Positions 18,046-26,057 of a DNA stretch of 64,000 bases are shown here, one piece after another. Location: NCBI RefSeq assembly GCF_014646255.1, contig NZ_BMNC01000027.1:1-64000 (forward strand), written 5' to 3'. Under the pieces are notes generated by a model. That model was not told the origin of the DNA. It ran no database searches and worked only from the letters and a program-made list of their open reading frames with translations. Each line of letters begins with the position of its first letter. Within the stretch, counting starts at the first letter, position 1. The translations under genes were made by a program, and so were the position numbers. This DNA comes from Lentzea pudingi. Its GTDB lineage: Bacteria > Actinomycetota > Actinomycetes > Mycobacteriales > Pseudonocardiaceae.

Positions 18046-18581
18046 CTCCTGGCTCTCAGCCCGTGCCTGGTTCTGGGCCCGCGCCTGGTTTTGGGCCCGC
18101 GCCTGGCTCTGCGCCGGTGGGGGCTGGTTCTGCGCTGCCAGGGTCGGGTTCCGAGGCGGCGGGGTCCGGTTCTGGGACGGCGGAGTTTGGGTTCGCGTCG
18201 TTGGAGTCTGGCTCTGCCTCGGTCGGGCCAGGTCCCGCGTCGCCAGGATCTGGTTCTGCGTCACCAGGGTCTTGTGGCACGTCGGTCGGGTCAGGTTCCG
18301 CGTCGCCGCAGTCTGGTGGCGCATCGCCTGGGTCTGGCGCCGCGTCGGTCGGGTCAGGTCTCGCGTCGTCAGGGTCTGGTTGTGCCTCGGCGGGATCCGG
18401 CGCTGCCCCGGTGGCGGCGTGCCACAGGTGCGGGCGGCTGCGTTCCTCCGTTTCCGACCTGGAGTTCCTGGCCTGGTCTTCGGAGCGGACCGGTGGAGCG
18501 CTCCGGTGGTTGTGTCAGGTGTGCTCGAAGACCCATGTGCGGGACATCGAGGGGAAGCTGCCGGACGAGTACTGGCGCTGA
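18042..18581 (+). CDS. Zinc-ribbon protein with a Gly/Ser/Pro/Ala repeat N-terminus
   Basis: A 179-aa protein with two parts. Residues 1-125 are a degenerate repeat built from G-S-G-x-A-S/P units with almost no other residues. Residues 126-179 form a compact domain with CHRC (Cys127, Cys130) and CQVC (Cys158, Cys161), ending LPDEYWR. This resembles short actinobacterial zinc-ribbon proteins of about 55 aa. The GTG overlaps the methyltransferase stop. The repeat tract may be an expansion grafted in front of the ancestral small protein. Function unknown. Confidence 0.6.
   Translation: MTPGSQPVPGSGPAPGFGPAPGSAPVGAGSALPGSGSEAAGSGSGTAEFGFASLESGSASVGPGPASPGSGSASPGSCGTSVGSGSASPQSGGASPGSGAASVGSGLASSGSGCASAGSGAAPVAACHRCGRLRSSVSDLEFLAWSSERTGGALRWLCQVCSKTHVRDIEGKLPDEYWR
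18058..18415 (+). repeat. Coding minisatellite (about 18-bp degenerate units)
   Basis: The DNA is made of imperfect units of about 18 bp related to GGTTCTGGGCCCGCGCCT, encoding six-residue G-S-G-x-A-x blocks. The first two units (18068 and 18086) are nearly identical. Later ones diverge but keep frame, so selection for an open frame is likely. Confidence 0.7.
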
Positions 18582-19042
18582 CTCACCTGGGACCGCGGAT
18601 CACGCGATCGGGTGAGGTGACGTCGGACTGTGCGGTGAGGCGGGGATTGGGATGGCGCCGGGCCATCGGGTGATGTGGGGAATTGGGCACCGCCTGGGTT
18701 GAGGGCGCGGGCCTGCGGATGTCAGTTGCCAGGATGAGTTGACTGTGCCCCCGGATGCCGACTGAGCAGGGATTGCGGCACGCCGGTGTGTGGTTGTGGC
18801 CTGCTGGGTTGTAGCGACGTGGCCGTAAGTGTCGGCCGTTAGTAGCCCGCACGAGTCCGGTAGGTGTCGGCCCGCGAGCAGCCGGCGCGAGGCCGGTAGG
18901 TGCCCCCGCCTGAGCGATGCAGCGCGAGGCCGATAGATGCTCCCGCCTGAACGAGGCAGCGCGAGGCGGCAGGTCTCCGCTTCCCAAAGGAGCCGGCGCG
19001 AGGTCGTGGGCGCGCACGGCGTGAGCGAGCAGAGGTCGGCGG
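18582..19042. other. Intergenic region with degenerate direct repeats
   Basis: No gene is supported in these 461 bp. From about 18840 to 19010 there are imperfect direct repeats with the core GCGCGAGGCCGRTAG preceded by CCCGCCTGA. Two neighbouring units (starting near 18905 and 18939) differ at only a few positions. Open frames here use unusual codons and show no domain. Confidence 0.5.
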
Positions 19043-19585
19043 TCAGGTTGGGTACAGGTGCGCCAAGGCCTGTCTGACCAGCGCTGTTCCCCGGCGGCTG
19101 CTCACCCGTAACTCCTCGTGGAGCTCGCCGGGCGAGCACAGTCGGGCGTCCACCACGGCGTCGAGGATCTCCACCACGGCGCGTGGGTTCAGTTCCCGCC
19201 TGGCCATGTCCAGGGCTGCCCTCGGGGGAGGGGCCAGGCGCAGGCCGTGGCGTTCGACCACGTCTGGTGGGCGGGTGGTGCGTTCCAGCAGGATCCACGG
19301 ATTTGCTCTTCGCACATTGCTTCCCGCGAGCACGTGAATGTGCCGGGGAAGGGGAAGTGCGGCTCCTTGGCGGACCAATGCGTCCGCTCCTGTGATGACT
19401 GCGGAAGGGCCCGCGAAAGAAAGGACCGCGCGAAGTCTGTCCAGGCGGGTCGCCGGGGACGGCTTGGTCAGGACCACGCCGGGCAGCAGGCGTTGCCACG
19501 ACCCGGCGGGGGTGCAGTGGTGCTGGATCTCCCGTGGGGAGAGCCCGGCTTTGCGCAGTTCAGCGGTGGTTGCGATGTGTGTCAT
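19043..19585 (-). CDS. AbiEi-like winged-helix protein (type IV antitoxin-like)
   Basis: A 180-aa protein with an N-terminal winged helix resembling AbiEi antitoxins (TTAELRKAGLSPREIQHH, then WQRLLPGVVLT, matching the G-h-S-x-x-x-I ... W-x-x-h-x-P-G-V pattern). The rest is a DUF559-like/unknown region ending VRQALAHLYPT. No AbiEii toxin gene is adjacent, so it is probably one of the many solitary actinobacterial members, which may act as regulators. The ATG at 19585 is the closest start to the conserved domain; an in-frame start at 19660 is less likely. Confidence 0.65.
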   Translation of the reverse strand: MTHIATTAELRKAGLSPREIQHHCTPAGSWQRLLPGVVLTKPSPATRLDRLRAVLSFAGPSAVITGADALVRQGAALPLPRHIHVLAGSNVRRANPWILLERTTRPPDVVERHGLRLAPPPRAALDMARRELNPRAVVEILDAVVDARLCSPGELHEELRVSSRRGTALVRQALAHLYPT

Positions 19586-19669
19586 GTGTACATCGTGGGG
19601 TACGAGGACACCGGGAAAGGAGCTCGGGACGAACCTGTGGATAACTTGCCAAGGGTTCACTCGGACGAG

Positions 19670-20980
19670 TTAGTCGGCGAATCCCGGCTGCCAGCGTGCG
19701 ACGATTTCGTGTGCTGTCACGTGGGCGTCGAGCTGGCAGAGAATGCCCGTCGCTCCCATTGTCACGCGGTGGATCAGCAGATATTGCGGCGGCAGGTTCA
19801 GGGAACGGCCCGTCTGTGAATCCGGGCTGCGCAGGTCGCCCACCCGTTCCGCCTGCGACTGCAGCCAGCGGCGGGTGAAGTGGAACGACTCGGCGCGCAG
19901 CGGTTCCACGAACGGGGCGAGGTAGCCGAGGACGTCCTCGCCGTGCAGTTCCATGCCCTCGCGGATGAAGTTCTCGGTCCGCAGCAGTTCGACCAGGTCG
20001 GCGGAGCGGCCGTCCAGGGCCAGGCGAGTCATCAGGCCCAGGGTCTTCGGCAGGCCGTCGGGCAGGCGGGCGACGGCGCCGAAGTCGATCACGCGCAGGC
20101 GGCCGTCGTCGCCCAGCATGAAGTTGCCGGGGTGCGGGTCGGCGTGCAGCAGGCCGGAGCGGGACGGGGCCGAGAAGTGGAACTCGGCCAGCAGCTGTCC
20201 GGCCAGGTCGCGGTCCTCGGGGGAGCCCTCGCGGATGATCGACGACAGGCCCACGCCCGAGGTCCACTCGGTCACCATGACCTTGGGCGACGAGGCGATG
20301 ACACGGGGGACGAGCACGTGCGGGTCGTTCTCGAAGGCCTTCGCGAACGTGCGCTGGTTCGCGGCCTCGTCGCGGTAGTCGAGCTCCTCCAGGTACCGGT
20401 CGCGCAGTTCCTCCAGCAGCGGGCGCACGTCGGTGCCGGGCATGATCGCCTGCAGCAGCCGGGAGAACCGCAGCAGCTGCTTCAGGTCGGCGCGCAGGGC
20501 CTCGTCGGCGCCGGGGTACTGGACCTTGACCGCCACCTCGCGGCCGTCGTGCCACACCGCGCGGTGCACCTGGCCGATCGACGCGGACGCGGCCGGGTCG
20601 TCGTCGAACTCCTGGAAGCGCTTCGTCCAGGACGCTCCGAGCTGTTCGGCGAGCACGCGGTGCGTGGTGCGGGCGGGCATCGGCGGGGCCGCGGTCTGCA
20701 GCTTCGTCAGCGCCTCGCGGTACGGCGCCGCCAGCTCGTCCGGGACCGCCGCCTCGAACACGCTCAGGGCCTGGCCGAACTTCATCGCGCCGCCCTTGAG
20801 CTGGCCGAGCACCGCGAAGACCTGTTCCGCCGTCTTGGCCGTCACCTCGGCGTTGACCTCGTCGGCCGCGCGTCCGGTCAGTCGCTTCCCCCAGCCGCCG
20901 ACAACCCGGCCGGCCACCCCGAGCGGGAGGCTCGCCAGCTTGGCGGTGCGCTGCACGGCCTTGCGCGGAATCTCGGTCAC
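19670..20980 (-). CDS. ABC1/AarF (UbiB-like) atypical kinase
   Basis: A 436-aa ADCK/UbiB-family ATP-binding protein. It has the family KxGQ motif (GGAMKFGQALS), the alanine-rich loop (DPAASASIGQVHRAV), the ATP lysine in VAVKVQYPG, the catalytic HADPHPGNF and the DFG-like VIDFGAVARLP. Its orthologue position (beside the Rv3196-like gene and close to whiB7/uvrD2) matches M. tuberculosis Rv3197, which is reported to be WhiB7-controlled and linked to macrolide tolerance. It overlaps the upstream gene by 4 bp, so the two are co-translated. Confidence 0.92.
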   Translation of the reverse strand: MTEIPRKAVQRTAKLASLPLGVAGRVVGGWGKRLTGRAADEVNAEVTAKTAEQVFAVLGQLKGGAMKFGQALSVFEAAVPDELAAPYREALTKLQTAAPPMPARTTHRVLAEQLGASWTKRFQEFDDDPAASASIGQVHRAVWHDGREVAVKVQYPGADEALRADLKQLLRFSRLLQAIMPGTDVRPLLEELRDRYLEELDYRDEAANQRTFAKAFENDPHVLVPRVIASSPKVMVTEWTSGVGLSSIIREGSPEDRDLAGQLLAEFHFSAPSRSGLLHADPHPGNFMLGDDGRLRVIDFGAVARLPDGLPKTLGLMTRLALDGRSADLVELLRTENFIREGMELHGEDVLGYLAPFVEPLRAESFHFTRRWLQSQAERVGDLRSPDSQTGRSLNLPPQYLLIHRVTMGATGILCQLDAHVTAHEIVARWQPGFAD

Positions 20981-21777
20981 TCGGCCATGTTATGTGCGGA
21001 GCACTGACAGTCAGGGTGCGGATACCAGCTTCGCCTCTCAGAAACACCGGAGGCGAGGTCCAGCTCGAGAGTGGCGTTCACCACGGGCGGAGGGGTCAGG
21101 TCGCGACCGCGGACGTAGATCAACGACTCCAGGATCTGCGCCACCGCCAACGCCGCCGTGCCCGAGGCGAGCAGCACGTCCGACGAGGCGGGCTTGCTGA
21201 CGAGCTGGGCCGCGATGACGGGCCACGCCGGATCCTGGTCGGTGCGGTGCAGGTCCGCGCAGTTCAAGCACGAGGAACGGCCTGGCAGGACCAGCGGCCC
21301 CACGATGCCCACGCCCTCGCGGACGCGCACGGCCAGATGCGGCGTGCGGAACGCCATCAGCGTGCTCACGAGGTTCGGATCGGGCACCAGCGTCGCCGCC
21401 AGCACGGTCAGATCCGCGTTGTGCGCGAGCTGGACACTGGATTCCGCTAGAAGCGAAGTAATTGAAAGCGCAAGGTGTCCGGACCCGTGGACGGCGGCTG
21501 TCCCACCCCTCTCGGGAGGTCCGTCGTCGAGGAGACCGGCGTCTTCGAGTGAGGAGAGGACTTCACCCAGCTGGGTGGGGTTCCCGCCCCGGCTCTTCAG
21601 CCTTTCACCCAGCTCAGCGACAGTGTGCCGGCCGTCGAGGGTGATCAGTTCGTCGACCAGCGCCTCGGGCAGCGAGTCGATCACGACGGCGTGCTTCGGG
21701 TCGGTGCCCACCTGGACGACGCCGGGGGCTCTGCGCACCACTGCCAGTCCGGCACGCACGCGAGGTCTTGTCTCCAC
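20977..21777 (-). CDS. ThiF/TOMM cyclodehydratase-like protein (Rv3196-like)
   Basis: A 266-aa protein. Residues 30-95 form a winged-helix leader-binding-like domain (VIDSLPEALVDELITLDGRHTV). Residues 100-265 resemble the E1/ThiF-like half of TOMM cyclodehydratase partners, with the paired cysteines CLNC before ADLHRTDQDPAWP and CQCS at the end, a likely zinc site. No precursor peptide or dehydrogenase gene is nearby, so it probably does not belong to a peptide biosynthesis cluster. Its position directly before the ABC1 kinase is conserved in mycobacteria. Confidence 0.75.
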   Translation of the reverse strand: METRPRVRAGLAVVRRAPGVVQVGTDPKHAVVIDSLPEALVDELITLDGRHTVAELGERLKSRGGNPTQLGEVLSSLEDAGLLDDGPPERGGTAAVHGSGHLALSITSLLAESSVQLAHNADLTVLAATLVPDPNLVSTLMAFRTPHLAVRVREGVGIVGPLVLPGRSSCLNCADLHRTDQDPAWPVIAAQLVSKPASSDVLLASGTAALAVAQILESLIYVRGRDLTPPPVVNATLELDLASGVSERRSWYPHPDCQCSAHNMAE

Positions 21778-21823
21778 GACGGTAGAGACTGGCAGGGGGC
21801 GGCGCCCCCTGCCAGCGCAAACG

Positions 21824-21979
21824 TCAGACCTTGGCCTTGCCGAGGATCCGCGTCATCTTCGTGCCACAGACAGGGCAGGTGCCCTTCGCCATGCGCCGAC
21901 CATTGGTCTCCTCGACGTTGCCGTCGAAGTCCCGCTTCTCGCGGCACTTGACGCAATAGCCGTTGTAGGACTCGGCCAC
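21824..21979 (-). CDS. DUF5679 small zinc-ribbon protein
   Basis: A 51-aa protein with two zinc-binding pairs, CVKC and CPVC, joined by a basic linker (REKRDF...NGRRMAKG) and ending GKAKV, matching DUF5679. The GTG at 21979 follows AAGGGAGGGG and gives the usual size; an extension to 22063 is not supported. It may bind nucleic acid or ribosomes, but this is unproven. Confidence 0.8.
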   Translation of the reverse strand: MAESYNGYCVKCREKRDFDGNVEETNGRRMAKGTCPVCGTKMTRILGKAKV

Positions 21980-22174
21980 AGCCCCTCCCTTGCAGTTGTG
22001 AGTGCGGACACACTCGGGGACCTTGGCGCGACGGTACCTCTGCGAGCGCGCGAAACCGCGCATGTCGATTCCGCGCGTGTCCAGCCGCCGTTCGGTGGAA
22101 CTTCACCCGCCGGGTGCGCGCCTGCCGCCGGTTGGGGGCCGAAAATTGTCGGTGGCGACGTTTACGGTGAATCC

Positions 22175-22702
22175 ATGGCCGAACCGCGGGTGGAAGTGCG
22201 GCGGAGCCCCCGGCGCCGCCGCATGGTCAGCGCGTACCGGGAGGGTGACACCGTCGTCGTCCTCCTACCGGCACGGATGACCAAGGGGGAAGAGAAGCAC
22301 TGGGTCGCGGAGATGTTGAGCCGCCTCCAGCGCAGTGAGACGCGCAGGAAGTCCCCTGCGCGCACATCGGACGAGGCGTTGATGGCGCGGTGCGCCGAGC
22401 TGTCGGCGCGCTACCTGGACTCGCTGGCGGAGCCGGTGAGCGTGCGCTGGGTGCCGCCCATGCGCACGCGCTGGGCGTCCTGCACGCCGACGGAGGGCAC
22501 GATCCGCGTGTCCGAGCGGCTGCGCGACGTGCCGCCGTGGGTGCTCGACTACGTGCTGGTGCACGAGCTCGCACACCTGTTGGTGCCAGGGCACGGCAAG
22601 GACTTCTGGGAGTGGGTGCACCGCTACCAGAAGACCGAGCGGGCCATGGGTTACCTGGAGGGTCTCTCGGCCGCCGCAGGCTGGGGGATCACGGAGGACT
22701 GA
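22175..22702 (+). CDS. YgjP-like (M48-type, DUF45) zinc metallopeptidase
   Basis: A 175-aa soluble metallopeptidase. The family region RWASCTPTEGTIRVSERL is followed by the zinc motif HELAHL (HExxH), with the third ligand in the GHGKDFW segment. The N-terminus VEVRRSPRRRRMV and the central VSVRWVPPMRTRW are typical of DUF45 proteins. ATG 22175 is preceded by a promoter-like TTTACGGTGAAT with almost no leader. The substrate is unknown. Confidence 0.88.
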   Translation: MAEPRVEVRRSPRRRRMVSAYREGDTVVVLLPARMTKGEEKHWVAEMLSRLQRSETRRKSPARTSDEALMARCAELSARYLDSLAEPVSVRWVPPMRTRWASCTPTEGTIRVSERLRDVPPWVLDYVLVHELAHLLVPGHGKDFWEWVHRYQKTERAMGYLEGLSAAAGWGITED

Positions 22703-22711
22703 ACGTCTGAC

Positions 22712-22758
22712 CACGCGAAGCGCGCCCGGCGACGGTGTGTTCGCCGGGCGTTCGCGTG
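22712..22758. terminator. Terminator after the DUF45 gene
   Basis: CACGCGAA (22712) pairs with TTCGCGTG (22751-22758), and CGCCCGGCGA (22723) with TCGCCGGGCG (22741-22750). It lies 10 bp after the stop. Confidence 0.75.
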
Positions 22759-22848
22759 TTCAGGGCAGGCTGTCGGCGGGGTGCGCCCGCCGGGTTCGGA
22801 CGTGGCCGCGTGCACTCGGAGCCGGGCGGTTTACGCACGTCGAGAACG

Positions 22849-22886
22849 CGGCGCGCCCGGCGAGGAGGTCCTCACCGGGCGCGCCG
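22849..22886. terminator. Terminator after the DUF2342 gene (minus strand)
   Basis: The 12-bp stem CGGCGCGCCCGG/CCGGGCGCGCCG encloses a second small GAGGA/TCCTC stem, 15 bp past the stop of the minus-strand gene at 22901. Confidence 0.7.
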
Positions 22887-22900
22887 TTTCGAGAGTCTGA

Positions 22901-24202
22901 TCAGGCCTCTTCGGGCTTGTCGCCCTTCTCGCCGTCCTCGCGCATGGTGCGCTCCAGCTCGGCGATCGGGTCCTCGAGGGCGTTGCGGGTGTTCGTGAGG
23001 CGCTCGGCGAACTCCAGCGGGTCGTCCAGGTCCGCGGCCGTCGGGACGAGCTCGGCGTGCTCCCACACGCCGTCGCGCACCTCGACGCCGTGCTGGTCGC
23101 CGATCAGCTTCCACAGGGCTGAGGCGGCCCGCAGCTTGCGCGGGCGCAGTTCGAGGCCGACGAGCGTCGCGAACGTCTGCTCGGCCGGGCCACCGGAGGC
23201 ACGGCGGCGGCGCAGCGTCTCGCGCAGGGCGGGAGCGCCCGGCAGGCGTTCGGAGACGGCGGCGTCGACCACGACGTCCACCCAGCCCTCGACGAGCGCG
23301 AGGAGCGTCTCCAGGCGCTCGAGCGCCGCCTTCTGCTCCGGGGTGGTCTGCGGTTCGAGCAGGCCCGAGCCCATGGCCTCCTCGATGGAGGCGGGGTTCG
23401 ACGGGTCGATCTGGCCCGCGAGCTGCTCCAGGGCGGAGGTGTCGACCTTGATGCCCTTGGCGAACTCCTCGACGGTGTCGAGCAGGCGCTGCCGCAGCCA
23501 CGGCACGTGCGTGAAGAGGCGCTGGTGGGCGGCTTCGCGGGCGGCGAGGAACACCATGACCTCGGACGCGGGGCGCTCCAGGCCCTCGGTGAACTTCTCG
23601 ATGTTCGCCGGCAGCAGGGCGGAGGTGCCCTCGGGGCCGAGCGGCAGGCCGACGTCGGTCGAGGTGAGCACCTCGGCGCCGAGCTGCGCCAGCGCGTTGC
23701 CGAGCTGCGAGCCGAACGCCATGCCGCCCATCTGGCCGAGCATCGCCAGCAACGGGCCGGCCGCCTGCTTGGCCTCGGCGGGCATCGCCTCGACCCAGGC
23801 GCCGGACATGCGCTGCGCGACCGGGTCGCACAGGCGCTGCCAGGTCGGGATGGTGCGCTCGATCCAGTCGCGCGCGGTCCACGCCTGCGTGGTGCGGGTG
23901 CCGGCGGGCAGCGATGTGACCGGGTCCAGCCACATCTCCGCCAGGTGCACGGCGTCGGTGACCGCGCTCGACTGGTCGCCGGCGAACCCGATCGTGGTCG
24001 TCGTCGAGGACAGCTGCTGGAACGCGATCTGCTTCGCGAGGTCGTAGTTGACCGGCCCGCTCGACGACCCCGCGTTGCTCAGCATGGAGCCCAGCTGGCT
24101 GAGCATGTTGCCCAGCTGGCTGAAGTCGAACGGGTTGTCTCCCGGCTTCCCGCTCTTGTCGTCGGGGTCGTGCGGGCTGAACCCGAACGGCACGTCACTC
24201 AT
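22901..24202 (-). CDS. Zinc-dependent metalloprotease-like protein, DUF2342 (Rv3195-like)
   Basis: A 433-aa protein of the actinobacterial DUF2342/coenzyme F420-type hydrolase family. It starts with a Gly/Ser/Asn-rich region (FDFSQLGNMLSQLGSML). The diagnostic stretch is VFLAAREAAHQRLFTHVPWL, where REAAH stands in for the HExxH-like zinc helix. No membrane segment is evident. It is divergent from the PDZ-Lon gene with 44 bp between starts, the same arrangement as Rv3195/Rv3194c in M. tuberculosis. The catalytic activity is uncertain. Confidence 0.85.
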   Translation of the reverse strand: MSDVPFGFSPHDPDDKSGKPGDNPFDFSQLGNMLSQLGSMLSNAGSSSGPVNYDLAKQIAFQQLSSTTTTIGFAGDQSSAVTDAVHLAEMWLDPVTSLPAGTRTTQAWTARDWIERTIPTWQRLCDPVAQRMSGAWVEAMPAEAKQAAGPLLAMLGQMGGMAFGSQLGNALAQLGAEVLTSTDVGLPLGPEGTSALLPANIEKFTEGLERPASEVMVFLAAREAAHQRLFTHVPWLRQRLLDTVEEFAKGIKVDTSALEQLAGQIDPSNPASIEEAMGSGLLEPQTTPEQKAALERLETLLALVEGWVDVVVDAAVSERLPGAPALRETLRRRRASGGPAEQTFATLVGLELRPRKLRAASALWKLIGDQHGVEVRDGVWEHAELVPTAADLDDPLEFAERLTNTRNALEDPIAELERTMREDGEKGDKPEEA

Positions 24203-24246
24203 GCCTCTACCGTACGCGGACGGACATGGTCGTACGCTGTTCAGCC

Positions 24247-25326
24247 GTGAGTGAAACCGTCACGACCGCACCCCCGCCCGCGCCCCCGCCGAGGGAACGC
24301 GGACTGACGCGCCGCACCTGGACGCTGATCGTGAGCTTCCTGGTGGTGGCGGCACTCGGACTGCTCGGCGGTTTCGCCAGAGTCCCGTACGTCGCGCTGG
24401 GCCCCGGCCCGACCTACGACGTGCTCGGCCAGGTCAAGGACACCGACGTGGTCTCGGTCGACGGCCAGGACACGTTCCCCACCAAGGGGACCCTGCGCAT
24501 GACGACGGTCTCGCTCACCGACGACGTCTCGCTGTTCGGCGCGCTGGGCCTGTGGCTGTCGGGCCGCTACGCCCTGGCGCCGCGCGAGGAGTTCTTCAAG
24601 CCCGGCGAGTCGGAGGAGGAGGTGCAGAAGAACAACGAGCTCGCGTTCAGCGAGTCGCAGACCTCCGCCGAGGTCGCCGCGCTGCACTACCTCAAGTATC
24701 CGGGCATGGTGATCGCGAACCAGGTCACCAAGGGCAGCCCCGCGGAGAACGTCATCCCGCTCGGCGCCCGCATCATCTCCGTCAACGGCAAGCAGGTGCA
24801 GAGCGCCGCCGACGTGAGCTCCTCGCTGGAGAACACCAAGCCGGGTGACCGCATCGAGGTGGCGTTCGAGAAGGACGGCACCTCCCAGTCGACGCAGCTC
24901 ACCCTGGGCACCCGCGACGACGGCCGGCCCGCGGGCTTCATCGGCATCTCGCCGGTGGACCGCGCCGACGTGCCGTTCAAGATCAAGATCAGCCTGTCCG
25001 ACGTCGGCGGTCCGTCGGCCGGCCTGATCTTCGCGCTGGCGATCGTCGACAAGCTGACGCCCGGCGAGCTCAACGGCGGCAAGGCCATCGCGGGCACCGG
25101 CGAGATCACGGGGGACGGCACCGTGAAGCCCATCGGCGGCATCGCCTTCAAGATGGTCGCCGCGAAGGAAGCGGGGGCGCAGGCGTTCCTCGTGCCCGCC
25201 GCCAACTGCGCCGACGCGAAGCAGCAGGCGCCGGACGATCTCAAGCTGATCAAGGTCGAGAACCTGACGGACGCCGTGTCGTCGCTGGAGGCGTTCAACG
25301 CCGGCAAGGACACGCCGAGCTGCTGA
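24247..25326 (+). CDS. YlbL-like membrane-anchored PDZ and Lon-type protease
   Basis: A 359-aa protein with a Pro-rich start, one membrane anchor (about residues 22-44), a PDZ domain around VTKGSPAENVIPLGARIISVNGK, and a C-terminal Lon (S16) domain. The Ser of the Ser-Lys dyad is in GGPSAGLIFAL and the Lys is probably in AFKMVAAKEAGA. It ends in SLEAFNAGKDTPSC. The active site would face outside the cell. GTG 24247 is chosen because it opens the basic/Pro-rich cytoplasmic tail. It is divergent from the DUF2342 gene and matches Rv3194c. Confidence 0.9.
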   Translation: MSETVTTAPPPAPPPRERGLTRRTWTLIVSFLVVAALGLLGGFARVPYVALGPGPTYDVLGQVKDTDVVSVDGQDTFPTKGTLRMTTVSLTDDVSLFGALGLWLSGRYALAPREEFFKPGESEEEVQKNNELAFSESQTSAEVAALHYLKYPGMVIANQVTKGSPAENVIPLGARIISVNGKQVQSAADVSSSLENTKPGDRIEVAFEKDGTSQSTQLTLGTRDDGRPAGFIGISPVDRADVPFKIKISLSDVGGPSAGLIFALAIVDKLTPGELNGGKAIAGTGEITGDGTVKPIGGIAFKMVAAKEAGAQAFLVPAANCADAKQQAPDDLKLIKVENLTDAVSSLEAFNAGKDTPSC

Positions 25327-25368
25327 CCCGCGAGCTGTCCGCTTGCCGCGAACACCGGGCAACGAGAT

Positions 25369-25402
25369 CACAACCCCGGCGCGATCAGGCGCCGGGGTTG
25401 TG
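25369..25402. terminator. Bidirectional terminator (PDZ-Lon/PPA1309)
   Basis: CACAACCCCGGCGC (25369-25382) pairs perfectly with GCGCCGGGGTTGTG (25389-25402), between convergent genes. Confidence 0.85.
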
Positions 25403-25423
25403 CCAGCCTGGGAGACGTGACGA

Positions 25424-25963
25424 CTAGGGCCGCAGCGTGGCGAGCAGGGCGTCGGTGAGGTTGGGCGCCAGCTCGGGGTGCTCGACGACCTCCTCTGGCA
25501 CCTCGGCCGTCCCGCGCAGGCGCAGCACGCAGAAGACCGAGCCGTCACGCAGGACCGCGGCCACCATGCGCGCCTCGCGGCGTGACGGGTGCTCGGCGGC
25601 GAACTTCCGCGCCGCCTCGTCGTCCAGTTCGCCGTGGCTCAGCTCCGTCTCCGCCTCCGGGGGCAGGACGACGATCTCCTGGGCCAGGGCGCAGCCGGTC
25701 ACGGCCGGGGGCCACTCGATGCCCGCGAGCGCGTCGCCCAGATCGCCGTCCAGGGCGTCCTGGGCGATCGGGGTCAGCGGGCTCGACTCCGGGTCGAGCT
25801 GGTCCCGCAGCTCCGGCTGCTGGTCGAGCAGGTCTGAGGTGGCCACTAGGGCGAAGAGTTGCGGTGGCTGCTCCCAGCCGCCTGCCGCTACGAACTCCTC
25901 GACCTCGCGGGCGACCGTCGGGAGGATGACCGCTGGCGTTTCACTCGCTGACACGCATGTCAT
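25424..25963 (-). CDS. PPA1309 family protein
   Basis: A 179-aa soluble acidic protein matching the actinobacterial PPA1309 family: ETPAVILPTVAREVEEFVAAGGWEQPPQLFALV at the start (two overlapping family blocks), the central LAGIEWPPAVTGCALAQE and REARMVAAVLRDGSVFCVLRLRG near the end. TACGAT eight bases before the ATG suggests a leaderless mRNA divergent from the UPF0182 gene. Function unknown, but the gene always neighbours the PDZ-Lon and UPF0182 genes. Confidence 0.88.
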   Translation of the reverse strand: MTCVSASETPAVILPTVAREVEEFVAAGGWEQPPQLFALVATSDLLDQQPELRDQLDPESSPLTPIAQDALDGDLGDALAGIEWPPAVTGCALAQEIVVLPPEAETELSHGELDDEAARKFAAEHPSRREARMVAAVLRDGSVFCVLRLRGTAEVPEEVVEHPELAPNLTDALLATLRP

Positions 25964-26057
25964 CGTAAGACGGCCGACTTCACGGGAACCCAGGGCGTCG
26001 TCCGTAGAGTTGGACTAAACGTACGTATCGATTTACCGCGATCCAGGAGCGTGCCTC

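Noticed and set aside
18600..19499. 299-codon minus-strand frame across the repeat-containing gap
   Set aside because: It overlaps the AbiEi-like gene in another frame and consists of Arg/Pro-rich repeats.
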